64,000 nucleotides of DNA, from contig JAEUBA010000005.1 in NCBI GenBank assembly GCA_018257865.1, positions 124,001-188,000 of the forward strand, written 5' to 3'. The translations under genes and the position numbers were made by a program. Shown here one piece after another: positions 31,943-44,019 of this stretch. Under the pieces are notes generated by a model. That model saw nothing but the letters and a program-made list of their open reading frames with translations. It ran no database searches and was not told where the DNA came from. Position 1 is the first letter of the stretch. Each line of letters begins with the position of its first letter. This stretch comes from Stereocaulon alpinum. Lineage: Eukaryota > Ascomycota > Lecanoromycetes > Lecanorales > Stereocaulaceae.

Positions 31943-34900
31943 TCATAACGCCCACTCGAGAAGCCAATCTGGTTTCACATCCGGCGCAGGCTGCGTAATT
32001 TCGCACTTATTCTTGCTAGTCAAGTATGCTCCGGCGTTGCTGTATTGCAAGTAGCGACCATATTTACTGGCCTGCTTGATTGCGTCTTCTGAGAGACCCG
32101 CGGGGTCCTGTGGGATCCATATTACCGGCGCCGGCTCTCTGGTGACTGGGTCCTGAAAGGCGGCTTTGAGCTCCGCCTCCCGCTCCTCCGGGGACAGCTC
32201 TGTCAGCTCATCGGGATAGCCGGCGATTGCTGCTCCGAGCTGATCAGCAATCTCTCGTCGCCTCGACTTGTCAATTGGCTCGGGGATGTGAGCCTGGATC
32301 TCTGAAACCTTTGCTGCAGTCTCTTGTTTCAATCTTAATAGCGCTTTCCTGGCGTGGGCTGCTGTTGTAGACATGCTTTTCGCTCTGGCAGGAATCGCTT
32401 TATTCTTCGTCGGCTCGTCGACACTGCCGTCTAATGTACCTGCTGAGTTCAATTCTGATAGTTCGATACCGTCGCTGTCGTCGCTTTCCTTATGCGGGGT
32501 TTCCTTTTCGTCATGTGTGAGGAATCGCTCTCTTTCCGCGTCGACGGCCGAATCTTCCAGAGTGACTGGCAGAAACTCGTAAAGAGGTCGCAGGTGCTGC
32601 TCCATGACAAAGTGGAATGCAGCCGTCAACACCAAGACAACGATCATGATGATGCCTTGGATCGTACACGCTACTTTGTTCTGCGTGTCTCTAACCAAGA
32701 AGAACAAGCCGATAAGGGCAATCTCCAGTACGTATATACCAGCAAACAGCTGCGACATAGCATTGTTGAAAAGTAGCCCATGGGTATCAACCTTATTCCT
32801 TTGGACGTAGTAGTAGTTGTGTCTATAAGCCACCCAGAACAGAGAAAATGTAATGGATACGAAAATGAGCATCAACGGAGATATGATACAGTATATCAAG
32901 CCTGGGAAACTTGTCAGCTCACTCTAACGACTGAGTGGACTCTTGCCGATAGAGGTAGGTATTGCAAGGACATACCAATGACTGCAAAATTCGTGGTCAG
33001 GGAATACACGTTACCCCACATCTATGTTAAGGTCAGGGAGTGAAAGTCGACAGCGATTGTGAGCTTGGATCCTACCTGATGAGGGATCGTGGTTTGAAGC
33101 CACGCCTCTTCCCTAGGAGTCTGGGTGAACCACGGCCAGATGGTGGTAATGTACAGGATGCGCAGGTACTGGAACAAAACGCTCCCGCTGAAGCCCAAGG
33201 ATTGAATAATAAGGTAATTGAAAAAGTAATTGGCCGATTTAGGAAGGTTGGTGGCCAGAAGAGTGGGAATATTACTGGGATTGTTGACGATCTCAGGAAT
33301 GACGTTGATGATGCCGGAAGAGATTGCCGTGAGCAATACAAGCTCGATGAAGAGAAAAGTGAAATAGAAGGTTTGTGTGACGACCTCACGCTTACTACGC
33401 GTAGGCGTGCCCACGAGGACTGCCAATTTCCGGCACAGTGCCGGTACGACAAGTTGTATCAACAAAGCAAGCAAGATAGCCACAAGAGGACCTAGCGAAA
33501 GTTAGCTATCTGGAATTGAGCTGGTTTGAACCGCGAGGACTGGTACGAAAGCAGCAACATTGACTTTTGTACCAGCCCTTGCGGTCCAGTGGTTGAGCGA
33601 CTTACCTGATATCAAACTTATGACCCAGGTCGGCCATGGCTGGAGCCAACGGAGCCAGGAGACGGAAGATCGTAGAGTAGCAAGCTGAGACATAAACGCA
33701 AGGATAGTGGTCGGTATACCCCAAAGGAACAGCATCGCTGCAAACAGGACGAGGGCAATGCAGGTCTTGATAAACCGCCCAAGAGAAGTCACATTCATAT
33801 TGGGCCAGATGATCTCGTGTGGGGCCACTTCAAGGTAACGAGGAGACATTCGACCTGCCTTGTTGTGACTAACCAGACTGCAAGCCATGTGTGCAGCCAT
33901 TTGTCTATCGAATTGTATGAATGCAGAATTCTGTTTCTTGAATCGCTCTTCGTCATCCAGGTTTGGCAGGAGTTCTTCGATCTGAATAGTCAAACGAGCA
34001 ACCTCTGCGCGCAGCCAGGGAATCTTTGGAACTTGCTTCTTCTCGCCGGAAGCCCAGATCTTGAATGATGACGCTGGCTTCCAACTACCATCCTTTCCCT
34101 GGATAAGAGAGACTTGGGAGGCAGTCGAGGGCTTCAAGTACTTGTGCCACAGCTGTGACTCCTCGTGGCAATCTGACGCGTAGGCTGTGGAGATGCTCTG
34201 CTCGTCAAATTCAGTGCGTGCTTCGGTTCCGTCGCCAGGCACAAGCGATTCCTGGGAAGTCTTCCTTGCATTCTTCTTCGAACTAGCAACCTCTCCACTC
34301 TCTCGATACTTCTTGTTGACCAGGCGTAGAATCCTCAGCTCTTCTTTTTCCAGAGCGTGGCGAAGCTTTCGACGACGCGCTACCAAGGCTCTCAAAGACC
34401 CGTAGTCTCGATTCACCCAGACAGTCAACCTGCTACGGTCGTCATTATCCACAAAGACATCGTATAGTGCTTCAAGTGCTTCTTTGCTTCGATACTCGAA
34501 TGGTATGTTTGTGATGAGGACTGTCTTAGCTGAGGCTTTGAGTCTATGCTCCGGAGACGTGAGGAATCGTTGCCGAACGTCAATAAAGTTTAGCTTCTCA
34601 CGGTACATCCTCCAAAGCGTCCAGGAAATGGCCAGGACCGCGCAGGCTAGATGTGCCCAATATCGACTTGTCTGGGTTGGAGCAACGTTCTGCCATGACA
34701 GTGTATCGAGACCAGTGACGTTCGACGTCACAGGCCTTCCACCCACCTCAAAGACATTGTTGCCTTTCCCTCCGTTGTAGTTAATCGGGAGCAGTACCGT
34801 CACAATAATGGCCATCAACGGGACGAATATGACTATCATGGCCCGCATCATGCGAATGAAGAAGTACCCATCCAAGCCACATTTTGTCTTGAGCTCGTCG

Positions 34901-35243
34901 TCCTCGATATTGATAATCCTCTTTAACCATTTGAACGCATTTGCAGGGACTGCTTCCACTCGTAGTCTGTCTTGTACGAGATATGTTTTGGGTTGACTGT
35001 GAGTTGTAGATACAGGCGTTAGCCAGGATAATTTAAGACAGTGGCGAACGGTACTCACTATATTCTTCGTCCTATAGCCGAACTCTTGAGCAAGAAGAAC
35101 CCCGAAAGTTCAAAGGCAAAAAGGCCCAGACTGACTGCAATATTGAGCACAAAGGCCTTGAGAGCGATTCCCTCCTTGTTCTGGCCCGACCCTGCTTGGC
35201 CGTTGAGGAAGTCCAGAAAGGTTCCATTGGTACTGTTAGCCAT
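31943..35243 (-). CDS. CSC1/OSCA-type osmosensitive cation channel (DUF221/RSN1 family)
   Basis: Five exons, 35243-35059, 34996-33606, 33491-33076, 33021-32976 and 32901-31943, give 998 residues. All junctions preserve family blocks: GRRI/YQPKTYLVQ, ISLISG/PLVAILLAL, and the 46-nt exon MWGNVYSLTTNFAVIG. Order: N-terminal RSN1_TM helices; a long cytosolic PHM7_cyt domain (LITNIPFEYRSKEALEALYD; QNSAFIQFDRQMAAHMACSL; EVAPHEIIWPNMN); the seven-helix RSN1_7TM pore region (NYFFNYLIIQSLGFSGSVLF; YCIISPLMLIFVSITFSLFW; ELVLLTAISSGIINVIPEI); and a C-terminal PHM7_ext domain (REPAPVIWIPQDPAGLSEDA). Relatives are mechanically or osmotically gated calcium-permeable channels of plasma and internal membranes. 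Length and order are typical of the filamentous-fungal members. Confidence 0.93.
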
Positions 35244-38061
35244 TTTCTTGATTGCCGTGTATTGTCGGAGGTAGAGTAGACAGCCACATGGACGAGATCG
35301 CAGCCGTAATGGCGTGGACAGTTAACCTGCAAGCCCAGCACAGTGTATTCTATTTCGGGGGCGTGAAACATATGTTCATTTTATTCGCGCGGCCAAGTTC
35401 AGAATTCGTAGCTACGTAATTGCATAGCGCTAGGTTTTATGGACACTAGCGTATGCGCGGCCCGAACGGTCTCCGCAGTTTTTGATTTGCTGGAGTGCGC
35501 TTTAGGGGTACAGAAACTGCTGCCGTAAAACATGGGCATTTCTTGGCGCACGATTAAAAGTTAGAAGGATCACCCCTAATGGGACCCTTAAAGGGCTGAA
35601 GCCGGTAGACCCCCGAGAGAGCTCCCTAGAGCCTACCGACCAAGCGGCGACCCGGCATGATTCAAGCCGTCAACCTCCCACCTTAAATAGCCTGCTCTAA
35701 GGCCCTCTCTAGACATTCATGGGGTTCGGCTCTACAAGTCACCCATTAGGAGCTAGACCCTTCCGATTGTACTTGAAGCATGCTGTCCAAACAACCCAAG
35801 ATTCAATCACCGACTATAGAAAACATACCTACTTTACGTGGTGGAAACCTAGAGATGGCGTTGCTGTACTGAATTAGAATGCGGTCGACTATATCCGTGA
35901 TAAAGGAGTGGTTGTCTTTCCCATTCGCCTCTAGCGCCGCTGATAGGCACAGGTATTGTGCTTTTTTTCCTGATGCGTCTATTGTCAATAAGTCACCAAT
36001 GGCATGTGCCAGAGTTGCCATTGCTCTGTGCAGCAAACCAATGCAATCAGGCTCGGAAAGACACAGCGTTCCAGCCTCTGTCGATTCCAATTTTGATTTA
36101 TGGACATGCCTGGCTGGCCAAGTACTCGCTGGCTGTACCTCTTCCTCTTCTCGAGTGTTCAATCGCTATTTCATCTCACCCTCATATCCAAATGTTACAT
36201 CTTCAAACTCCGTACTACAGCCGATTTCGTCACAGAAGCGACACCTACATCCCTGATCCATGGCGTCTGATGAAGAGTCTCTCGAGATCCTGTGAGACGT
36301 ACGTCAGCTTCTTCTAGCAAACTTCTCAGTATGAACGTCGGTGGGTAGTATTTGGGAGCAATGACGTTAATCCACAACGACGAGGCTGGGAGCTAGGCTG
36401 ACTAGCAGGCAGAGAAGAGCATTGTGCATGATTGAGTGGCGACACGGAGGTGCATGTGATATGCGGGTGTGGTCCGGCTCTCTTTGATACAAGGTCTTGG
36501 TTCTCCCCAAGCAAGAAGTCAAATATAGGGCTTATCGTATAAAGTTCGATCAGGGCTCAACATAAGCAGCGCCATCATACCTTTGCTTGCCTCGCAGTAC
36601 ATCCCTAGGATGTGACGGAGTTGTGAATCCTTCTAATGGCAATTTCTGCTGTCCTTTATTGCGAATCTGCCTCGATATCCGTTATCTCACATGCTAAGAA
36701 TTGTTCGGGAGTCATGTCAAGCCCAATCATGTGCTCCATACACCTCCTCGATACTGCACTACGAGCGGACAATGGACCGAACCCATTTCCTGGCACTCCT
36801 TGCGTTTTCCAGGTAAGGCATGCCATGGGTATGTCTCTTTGTGAGCAAGTCACGAGCTTTAGGGGCCAAGGTTTACTCACATCAAAATGCGCTCTATTGC
36901 CCTTCCCAGTGAATGAAGCGAAAGCGGTGTTCGGCGTAAAGCTATTCGAATACTGTCTCGCTTGGTAGTTGCCAGTTTCGGCAGGGTCGCCCTCCAAGCT
37001 CCCACGTATAGTGGAAGACTTGATGGACTGATGCTCTGGCTGAAGAGCACAGATGATGATCCGAGCCATCGACAAGCGATAGCAGCGATCCTGACCATCT
37101 GCTTCGGCCTCTTCAGGTTCGCACAAACGTGGAGCAAGGGGGTGGTACAGCGGCCGCGGAGCGCGCACTCCAAGACACCACATCCAATCTCCAGACCTCT
37201 CAGACAATTTACGAAAATGTCTACTGGACTGTCGAGGATATACGAAAAGGGGACAGACTTGATGCACCGCAGCAAATATTACGAGGCTAGCCGATTGTGA
37301 ATCTCATCGAGATCTCGGAACTCATTGCGCTAGCCGTTTTCTCCGGAGCCCATGCCAGGGCAAAGCTTCGCAGCTGCTACGAGCGATGCCAGCACTCTTG
37401 CCTCTGTATGGTGATAGCCTCGATAAAAATCCAAGAGCATGAGATATGCGTATGTGACAATGCGTTGAACGAGCTTGGCTGTTGGAGGGTGTACGAGGAA
37501 AGGCTAAGCGATGTAGGAAAGGGCAAGGATGTATCCTGCTACCTTTACTCACCTAGTTAATCATCTACGGCTTACGAGTTCCAAAACTATCATTTTCCTC
37601 CTCTTCCGTAGCTTTCCGGCTCTATTCCAAACATTCTCGCTCAATGTATTGAAAAGGAATAGAAAATTATGTCACTAAAGAACGTTGAAGTCGAAAGCGG
37701 GCATGGCAGACATATGCATGATAGGCAAAGAAGCTTTTCTTTTGACGTGGCTAGGATGCCAGATTCGAAATGCAGCATGCTTGAGACTATGATGATGGCT
37801 TTGGCAATCCATGGAATCTTTCCGGCTCCTGCAAAAAATGAACTAGTATTGCTGACGAACTCAAGTATGCAATGTACACACTTCCAACACGCAGAATGTA
37901 ACAGGGCACAATCCACACTCGGGCGCCGATGCTATGCATGTTGACTTTTGATGACTGAATGAAATGCTGAAAGAGATGTCTGGAGTGGTGTAATCTAGAC
38001 ACCTACCACCGACGGCTAAAGGTCATTAGAAAGCGTGCTCGGACATAGAAGACAGATACGC
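35244..38061. other. gene-poor stretch, possible decayed coding sequence on the minus strand
   Basis: Minus frames at 35803-36162 and 36656-37267 are longer than chance and contain protein-like segments (CIGLLHRAMATLAHAIGDLL, MTPEQFLACEITDIEADSQ), but I cannot connect them with convincing splice sites. The first loosely recalls the C-terminal region of AflR-type Zn2Cys6 regulators; no zinc cluster is visible upstream, so I make no gene call. 35400-35800 is non-coding with short GC-rich segments. Confidence 0.35.
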
Positions 38062-40370
38062 TCACCTGTATGCTGCTTCGACCTTCGGTTGGCGCCTCTT
38101 GTACTTGGGTGTAATGTCGTCCTCCTGGCGTCTTGCAGGAGTTTCTTCTTCATCAGAGATTGAGTCGCGGCGTGAATAGCTACGCTTACGGCTGCCTGTC
38201 CTCTCTAGACGGAATTCGATTGGAGAAGTTACCTGTTCATTTAACCCGTAATTGAAATGACCATTACCGAGGTCCGCACCATTGATGTTGTAGTTGGAAG
38301 TGTTCATGTATTGAGGTCCTCCAGACGATGGGCTTCCGTCTGCGCCTTCAGGGAAGGAGTGTCGATGATTTGGCGCTGGAGCAAGTCCATAGCCCTGAGA
38401 ATACTGCGGTGATTCGTTAGTGTAGCTATCACGGGCACGGTGGGCGACTTCTGCTTTCGATGAGCTTCTACTACGGGGCAGGTGGTATTCATCTGGTGAA
38501 CCATGCGCTGAGGTACGATACGCACCACTATTTGATATCACAGGCTTTGGAGGCCCTGTGACGCCGAGAGAGGCCAGCACATCTTCGGTCTCTCGTGTAG
38601 ATTTAGGCGCTTTTTGGGAGACCGCTAAACGAGGTGGACTCTCCTCGTCCTGCTCTACCTTGACCTGGCTCACGTTGGGCTTATCTGATGCAGCTGATTG
38701 TGGTAGAGAGGCATGCCTGCCTCTGGCCGACTGTTGGTTCCTTTCCATCTCAGCTGCTCTAGCTTTAAGCTCTGCTAGATTACGTTCCAAAGTCTCAAGG
38801 TCGCCACGGAAGTCGCCGGAGTTTTGCCTGGCGGAAACACTCTGAGATTGGCTCCTAGAGTTTCTCGTCACGTCTTCACTGGCCTCTCCATTCACGTAGC
38901 GATCCCGAAGTCTAGAACGAACCTGATCAAGGGCGGCAACATTGTCATCGTTGGGGCGCTCTGCGAAAATTGGGTCGTCTTTATGATCTTTCCAGTATTT
39001 CGAGAGTCTGATGTTCTCGGATAGAGTCTTCAGATCGGTATCTCGTAGATACTTCGATTGGCAGAAGCCGTTCTTCTCTGGCGCTGGAGGCGCTATGGGG
39101 TATAGTGTATCTGCAACCACGAAGTTGGCTGGAAGAGGCATACCTATTAAATTGATCGGGGGAGAAACAACCGTGTTCTGTAAATGAAGTTTACTGCCAG
39201 CTAGAGATGGACTGGGTGGCATATCGGGTATGTCGAGCAATTCCAGATCTTCATCTTCTGCTTCAGTATAGCTCTCCACATGCTGTGGTGGACGCGCATG
39301 CTTAGGGCTGGGTTGCATGGAAGGCTGGCTTTGCTGCCCATAATTGCTTCCCTCCGGAGCTGGTGCGTTTTCTGGGTGCTGCCCGCCATATTGAGCGGGA
39401 GTTGCAACTGCTGTGGACGATGACATCTGCTGCGGTTGCGAATACTGGGGTTGGTACATCTGAGAGACTGATCCATACTGGGAGCTTAGAGGAGAAGCTT
39501 GACTCGGCTGATGGGCTTCATTAGGATAAGACGCAGCCTGAGTAGGATAGGCCTGGTACGACTGTTGCTGGTAGGGAGGAACTTGCTGCTGCTGGCTCCC
39601 TTGCTGGTAGGCTTGTTGGTAGTGGTAGTACTGTTGCCATTGTTGCTGAATGTACTGTTGCTGAGCTGGAGATTGAGCAGATGTGGGAGTTGCAGGGCTA
39701 TGCTGCGGTGGATACTGGGGATATCCAGGCTGGCCTTGGGTCCCTGATATCGGTAGGTACCCTTGAGGAGATGTATGACTCTGATTGGCATGCGCCTGGG
39801 TCTGGTACTTCGTCACAATTGTATTACCCGGCCTTGGACGCTTCAAGGGATTCGCAAATTTGACCGGGTCTATGGCCCCTCTTTAAAGACTATCAGGAAT
39901 AGCAATGCAAGCTCGAATAAAAAGAAGACTTACGCTGGCACTTCACGCTTGGGCTCAGGACAGTCTTGTGCGAAGTGATCAGGTGAAGCACAATTATAGC
40001 AAGCTTGAGGCGCTATCATGTGAGATTGGGGTCGGATATAGGCAGAATTAGGCTGCTGCTGATAAGGTTGCTGGTGTGCTCCATATTGGGGAGCACCATG
40101 TTGCTGAGTAGGATACTGTTGTGAGGGGTAATGTTGCAGTGCATTCTGTTGTTGGTAGTTTTGGTACCCTTGTTGCTGAGGCGGATAGTGATGATGTGGT
40201 TGGTACTGCTGAGGCTGAGGATACTGTCCAGGCTGCGAATACTGTCCGAATTGTGAATACTGTCCGGGTTGTGGATACTGTGAAGGCTGCTGATAGTGCT
40301 TAGGTTGTTGGTGTTGCGGGGGCGGGGGCGGTTGGTACTGTTGAGGACGCTGCTGCCATTGATTCGCCAT
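38062..40370 (-). CDS. Gln-rich disordered protein with a CCHC zinc knuckle
   Basis: Two exons, 40370-39934 and 39880-38062, 751 residues; the intron joins CPEPKREVPA to GAIDPVKFANPLKRPRPG. The first 120 residues are Gln/Pro/Tyr repeats (QYSQPGQYPQPQQYQPHHHY), followed by a canonical zinc knuckle C124-x2-C127-x4-H132-x4-C137 (CYNCASPDHFAQDC). A second Gln-rich tract follows (QQQYIQQQWQQYYHYQQAYQ), then a conserved-looking ~90-residue block containing LRDTDLKTLSENIRLSKYWK, a coiled-coil (LETLERNLAELKARAAEMER) and a basic C-terminus (RKRSYSRRDSISDEEETPAR). The knuckle suggests RNA or single-stranded nucleic-acid binding; low-complexity Q/Y tracts suggest condensate formation. An AG/GTGAGC donor coincides with the stop at 38062, so a further 3' exon cannot be excluded. 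Divergent from ppg1. Confidence 0.85.
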
Positions 40371-41085
40371 CGCAGCAGACCTCTGTCCCTCTTGACTCTA
40401 GATGCGGAGAGAATTGTACTTTTATCGGGCCAGGTATGTTCCGTGCCCTGCGATTGAACCCTCCCAACTCAAGGAAGTGGCGGGATCTGACAAGCACAAC
40501 TCGATTGACAAGAAGGAAGAAGGGAGAATTTGTCTATTATTCCTGACAGAGAGTTTTGTGGGATAAGTGAGGGAAGGATGTGCTTCTGTTGATGAAGCAG
40601 GGTGTGAATACAAGAGCAGGTTTACCCAGATTCCTCTAAGGGGAACACATATGCCTGATGCATTGTGAGATAGCTAAGATCTCAGACTTGCATCATTCAA
40701 AGTAGAGACTCTGTTTTCTTTCAGGAGATGCACGATTGTAAAGGGTGGTAGGTCTAAGCCCGGGTTATTGAGACAGAGCAAGTGATGGTGGTGTCTCAGA
40801 CAAGTGGTGGAAGGAGCAAATCCGAGGTCATGTTCGTATAATACGCTAACACTTTTAAGATTCGCTTAGTGTCTGCAGATCTCGGCTGACCGATGGCATG
40901 TTTACCAGGCTCGCCAGGCTTCTGCCCTTTTCAAGCCATAGAATGAAGTTCACAGTAAGAGCGCAAGGTCCATGATGATTGTGAGACATCGGTCTCAGCA
41001 GGCTTCAGCACTGCACCCTAGAAGAAGAGCTTCCCAATACCGAAGAGTCATTTGAGAGCCTTGTGGCTACCTTGGGAGGCAAAAG
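40371..41085. promoter_or_regulatory. bidirectional intergenic region between the zinc-knuckle gene and ppg1
   Basis: 715 bases with no open frame of note, between two divergently transcribed genes. The promoters of both must lie here. I see no specific conserved element. Confidence 0.5.
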
Positions 41086-42202
41086 ATGCCCGGTCTTCCT
41101 GGTATGTCTTGGAACGGTAGCCGCTCAGAAGGATTGGAATGCTAACGTATCATCTTAGCAAGCGTTGACCTGGATGAATGTATAGAAAGACTCTACAAGA
41201 AAGAATTACTCGCAGATTCTGTCATAGAGGCAATATGTGCCAAAACAAAGGAACTTCTTATGAAGGAAAGCAATGTTGTACATATCGCAGCGCCGGTCAC
41301 AGTAGTGGGAGATATACATGGACAATTCTTCGATATGATAGAGATCTTTAAGATCGGAGGATTCTGTCCAGATACCAATTATCTCTTCCTAGGTACGGCA
41401 ACAGAGTTCGGAGCATGAAGCCGGAGCATGGCCTGCAAGAGATGATTGGGCCATCGATACATAAATAGCTAACCATCTCGCAGGTGACTACGTTGATCGC
41501 GGCCTCTTCTCCGTGGAAACCATCTCGCTCCTCGTCTGCCTCAAGCTTCGCTATCCCCAACGTGTCCATCTTATCCGTGGCAACCACGAATCGCGCGGTG
41601 TTACACAGTCCTACGGGTTCTACACCGAATGTAATCGCAAATATGGCAATGCAAACGTCTGGCACTACTTCACAGACATGTTCGACTTTCTTACTCTGTC
41701 GGTCGTCATAAACAACGAAATCTTCTGCGTGCATGGAGGACTGAGCCCGAGCATACACAGCATAGACCAGATTAAGATCATTGACCGTTTCAGGGAGATA
41801 CCGCACGAAGGGCCCATGGCAGATCTGGTGTGGAGTGATCCAGACCCGGAAAGAGACGAGTTCTCACTTTCACCGAGAGGAGCTGGCTACACCTTCGGCG
41901 CACAGGTGGTTAAAAAATTCCTAGATGTCAACAAGATGGATCACATCTTGCGGGCACATCAGCTATGTCAGGAGGGCTATCAGGTGCTGTACGATAACAT
42001 GTTGACGACCGTGTGGAGTGCGCCGAACTACTGCTACAGATGCGGGAACATGGCAAGTGTGCTGGAAGTCAGTGATACCGGGGCGCGGCACTTTAACATT
42101 TTTGATGCGGCACCCGAGAACGATCTGCATAGGGGAGAGCAGCAAAATCAGCCCAATCAAGGGCAAGATGGACAGGGCGTTGTGGTAGAATATTTCCTTT
42201 GA
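41086..42202 (+). CDS. ppg1: PP2A-like serine/threonine phosphatase catalytic subunit, Ppg1 type
   Basis: Three exons, 41086-41101 (16 nt), 41159-41392 and 41484-42202, 322 residues. The product starts MPGLPASVDLDECIERLYKK. PPP-family metal and catalytic motifs are complete: GDIHGQF (D57, H59), GDYVDRG (D85, R89), GNHES (N117, H118), then WSDPDPERDE, APNYCYRCGN and the C-terminal YFL typical of PP2A-group subunits that are carboxymethylated. Within the group, LDECIERLYKKELL, KESNVVHIAAPVTVVGD and QIKIIDRFREIPHEGPMADL match Ppg1 (the Far-complex phosphatase linked to glycogen accumulation and mitophagy control in yeast) better than Pph3/PP4 or Sit4/PP6. The subfamily call is from remembered conservation and is less certain than the PP2A-group call. 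Convergent with the RhoGDI gene, 163 bases apart. Confidence 0.93.
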
Positions 42203-42365
42203 GATACCATTGCATGCATCAGGGGGTTTGGCGTGTTGGAAAGATACTTGCATAGTCGGCCAATTATCATGGTGGACAGTAACGGCAATGTAGCATCGCT
42301 GTATATCATCGTGTTAATGCCTTGATAAGCTCCGCGGCCCTATCAATGACTCTATATGCTGACGC

Positions 42366-43340
42366 TTACTTTTGCCATTCCTTGGTGATGTCAAAGGACC
42401 ATTCGAATTTGAGATACTCGTGGTCGTCGTCATCCATAAACTTCGAAATAGCTTCATAATGGCCTCGTGCAAGCACGCCTGAGGGAGCTTCGTCTGGCTC
42501 GACTGTAGACACTCTGTCAGGTATAATGATGCTCGCCGTGCTGTACGGACTTACACTTCTTTTCGTATATCGGCTTCTCCTGTGTATTTGGCGCGAAGGA
42601 ACCCTGATGCGAACAGCATCAGCAACGGACCACAGGGCATCACATGAGTAACGAAACTAACAATCATCTCCTGATTCTTTGCCACTCTGATCCCCTTCCT
42701 TTTCGTGACTTGAAGATACTTCAATCCGCTAAGAACGTCGTGTTGCACAACAAAGTTGGCCTTCATGCGGAATTGTGCGCCCTCTTTGATAGTGAAGGGT
42801 TTCTTCTTCAGAGCTTCGACGGCACCGGGAGCAGTCAAATCGATCGTGATGTCTGGACGGCCTTGGACCTCGAGGGCGAGTGCTTTGATCACACAGCGGC
42901 GTTGGTCTTTGGGATCGACGGCAATGGCTGGGGATGACGAGAGGCCGAGGGAGGCTTTCCAGCGATTGAGAGATTCATCGTTTTGGTCTGCAATGTTGAG
43001 ATGATAAGAAGACAGAAATATGATGATGATGCAGGTAATGGTAGGGGAGGTTAGAGAGTTTTTGCAATACAGAAGAGCCGCAGTACATGTTCTGGTAAAC
43101 AGACCAAGAACGGTCCCCGCAAACATAATATACTGCTACATGTAGGTAATACTTGTGAGGCTAAGGACGAACGAAATTGCTGCGGCTCTTGAGAGACTAC
43201 AGAGAAAATTGTTTTTGGTGCTCAATCGTGATCAGTGTTCACATACCTAGCTTCGCATATTCCTGAACAGTCTTCTTCTCGCCAACCTTGAAGCCTTCAG
43301 TCGTAGAGGCTTGAAGATCATCCTCGCCATGGGTGGCCAT
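42366..43340 (-). CDS. Rho GDP-dissociation inhibitor
   Basis: Four exons, 43340-43247, 42987-42662, 42603-42555 and 42502-42366, 201 residues, the usual length of fungal RhoGDI. The first exon encodes MATHGEDDLQASTTEGFKVG and the helix EKKTVQEYAKL; after a 259-nt intron the regulatory arm continues DQNDESLNRWKASLGL. The immunoglobulin-like domain follows (RPDITIDLTAPGAVEALKKK; FVVQHDVLSGLKYLQVTKRK), then GSFAPNTQEKPIYEKKF, then APSGVLARGHYEAISKF and the end EYLKFEWSFDITKEWQK. The protein extracts geranylgeranylated Rho, Rac and Cdc42 from membranes and holds them GDP-bound in the cytosol. The donor of exon 2 is GTTAGT, slightly off consensus, but the junction is fixed by the family sequence. 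The 49-nt third exon is unusually short. Confidence 0.95.
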
Positions 43341-44019
43341 CTTTAAGTTTGTATGTAGAGATGTAAATATTGCTGTTGGACTAGTTCAATATCTGACAGC
43401 GGAAGATGACTTGGAAGGGCGAGGCGAGCAAGGTTGATGGATTGGTGGGGCTGGCCGCTCGCTTCAGTTCCTGTGGGAGGAACCAATTCCATCGCGGGGC
43501 CAAAGCGCCATCCCGATCGCAACAGTGTTTTGGCTCTGTGATACAGTACAACAGTTGCCCAACTACTACATCTACGAGCAATCGAAGTATGATAGTAGAT
43601 ACTTGACAAACTTCGTCTAAACGGCATGACTTCATGGCAATGACATAAATCACCCGCCACACCAATTTCATCTCAGCCACCAGGATTTCCCGTCTTGGTC
43701 TGGCCAGCCTCCCCCAGTTCTCGCCCACCATATTTGGCTTAGCCTGGTGGATTAACCCTGAACCCGGAAGAACATCGCATCCGCCCTGCCCTGCGGCGCT
43801 CAGCCCTTTTCATCTATCCATCACTTAGATATCAATCGCTTCATAAGCATCATAGTCCGCTCACGGCTCTGTCGCCGAGCACAAGGTACGCGCCCAGTCA
43901 ATTGGGGATACCGCCTCTCGTCGCGCTTGATTTCCGCTCGTCAAAAGCTTACCGTCGACGTCAGCACATCAATAACATCGCTCGCTCGATTCACGGACAG
44001 AAAGTGAGACAGTTTCGCG

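Noticed and set aside
33040..33495. 151-codon plus-strand frame
   Set aside because: Antisense to exon 3 of the CSC1-type channel; no motif of its own.
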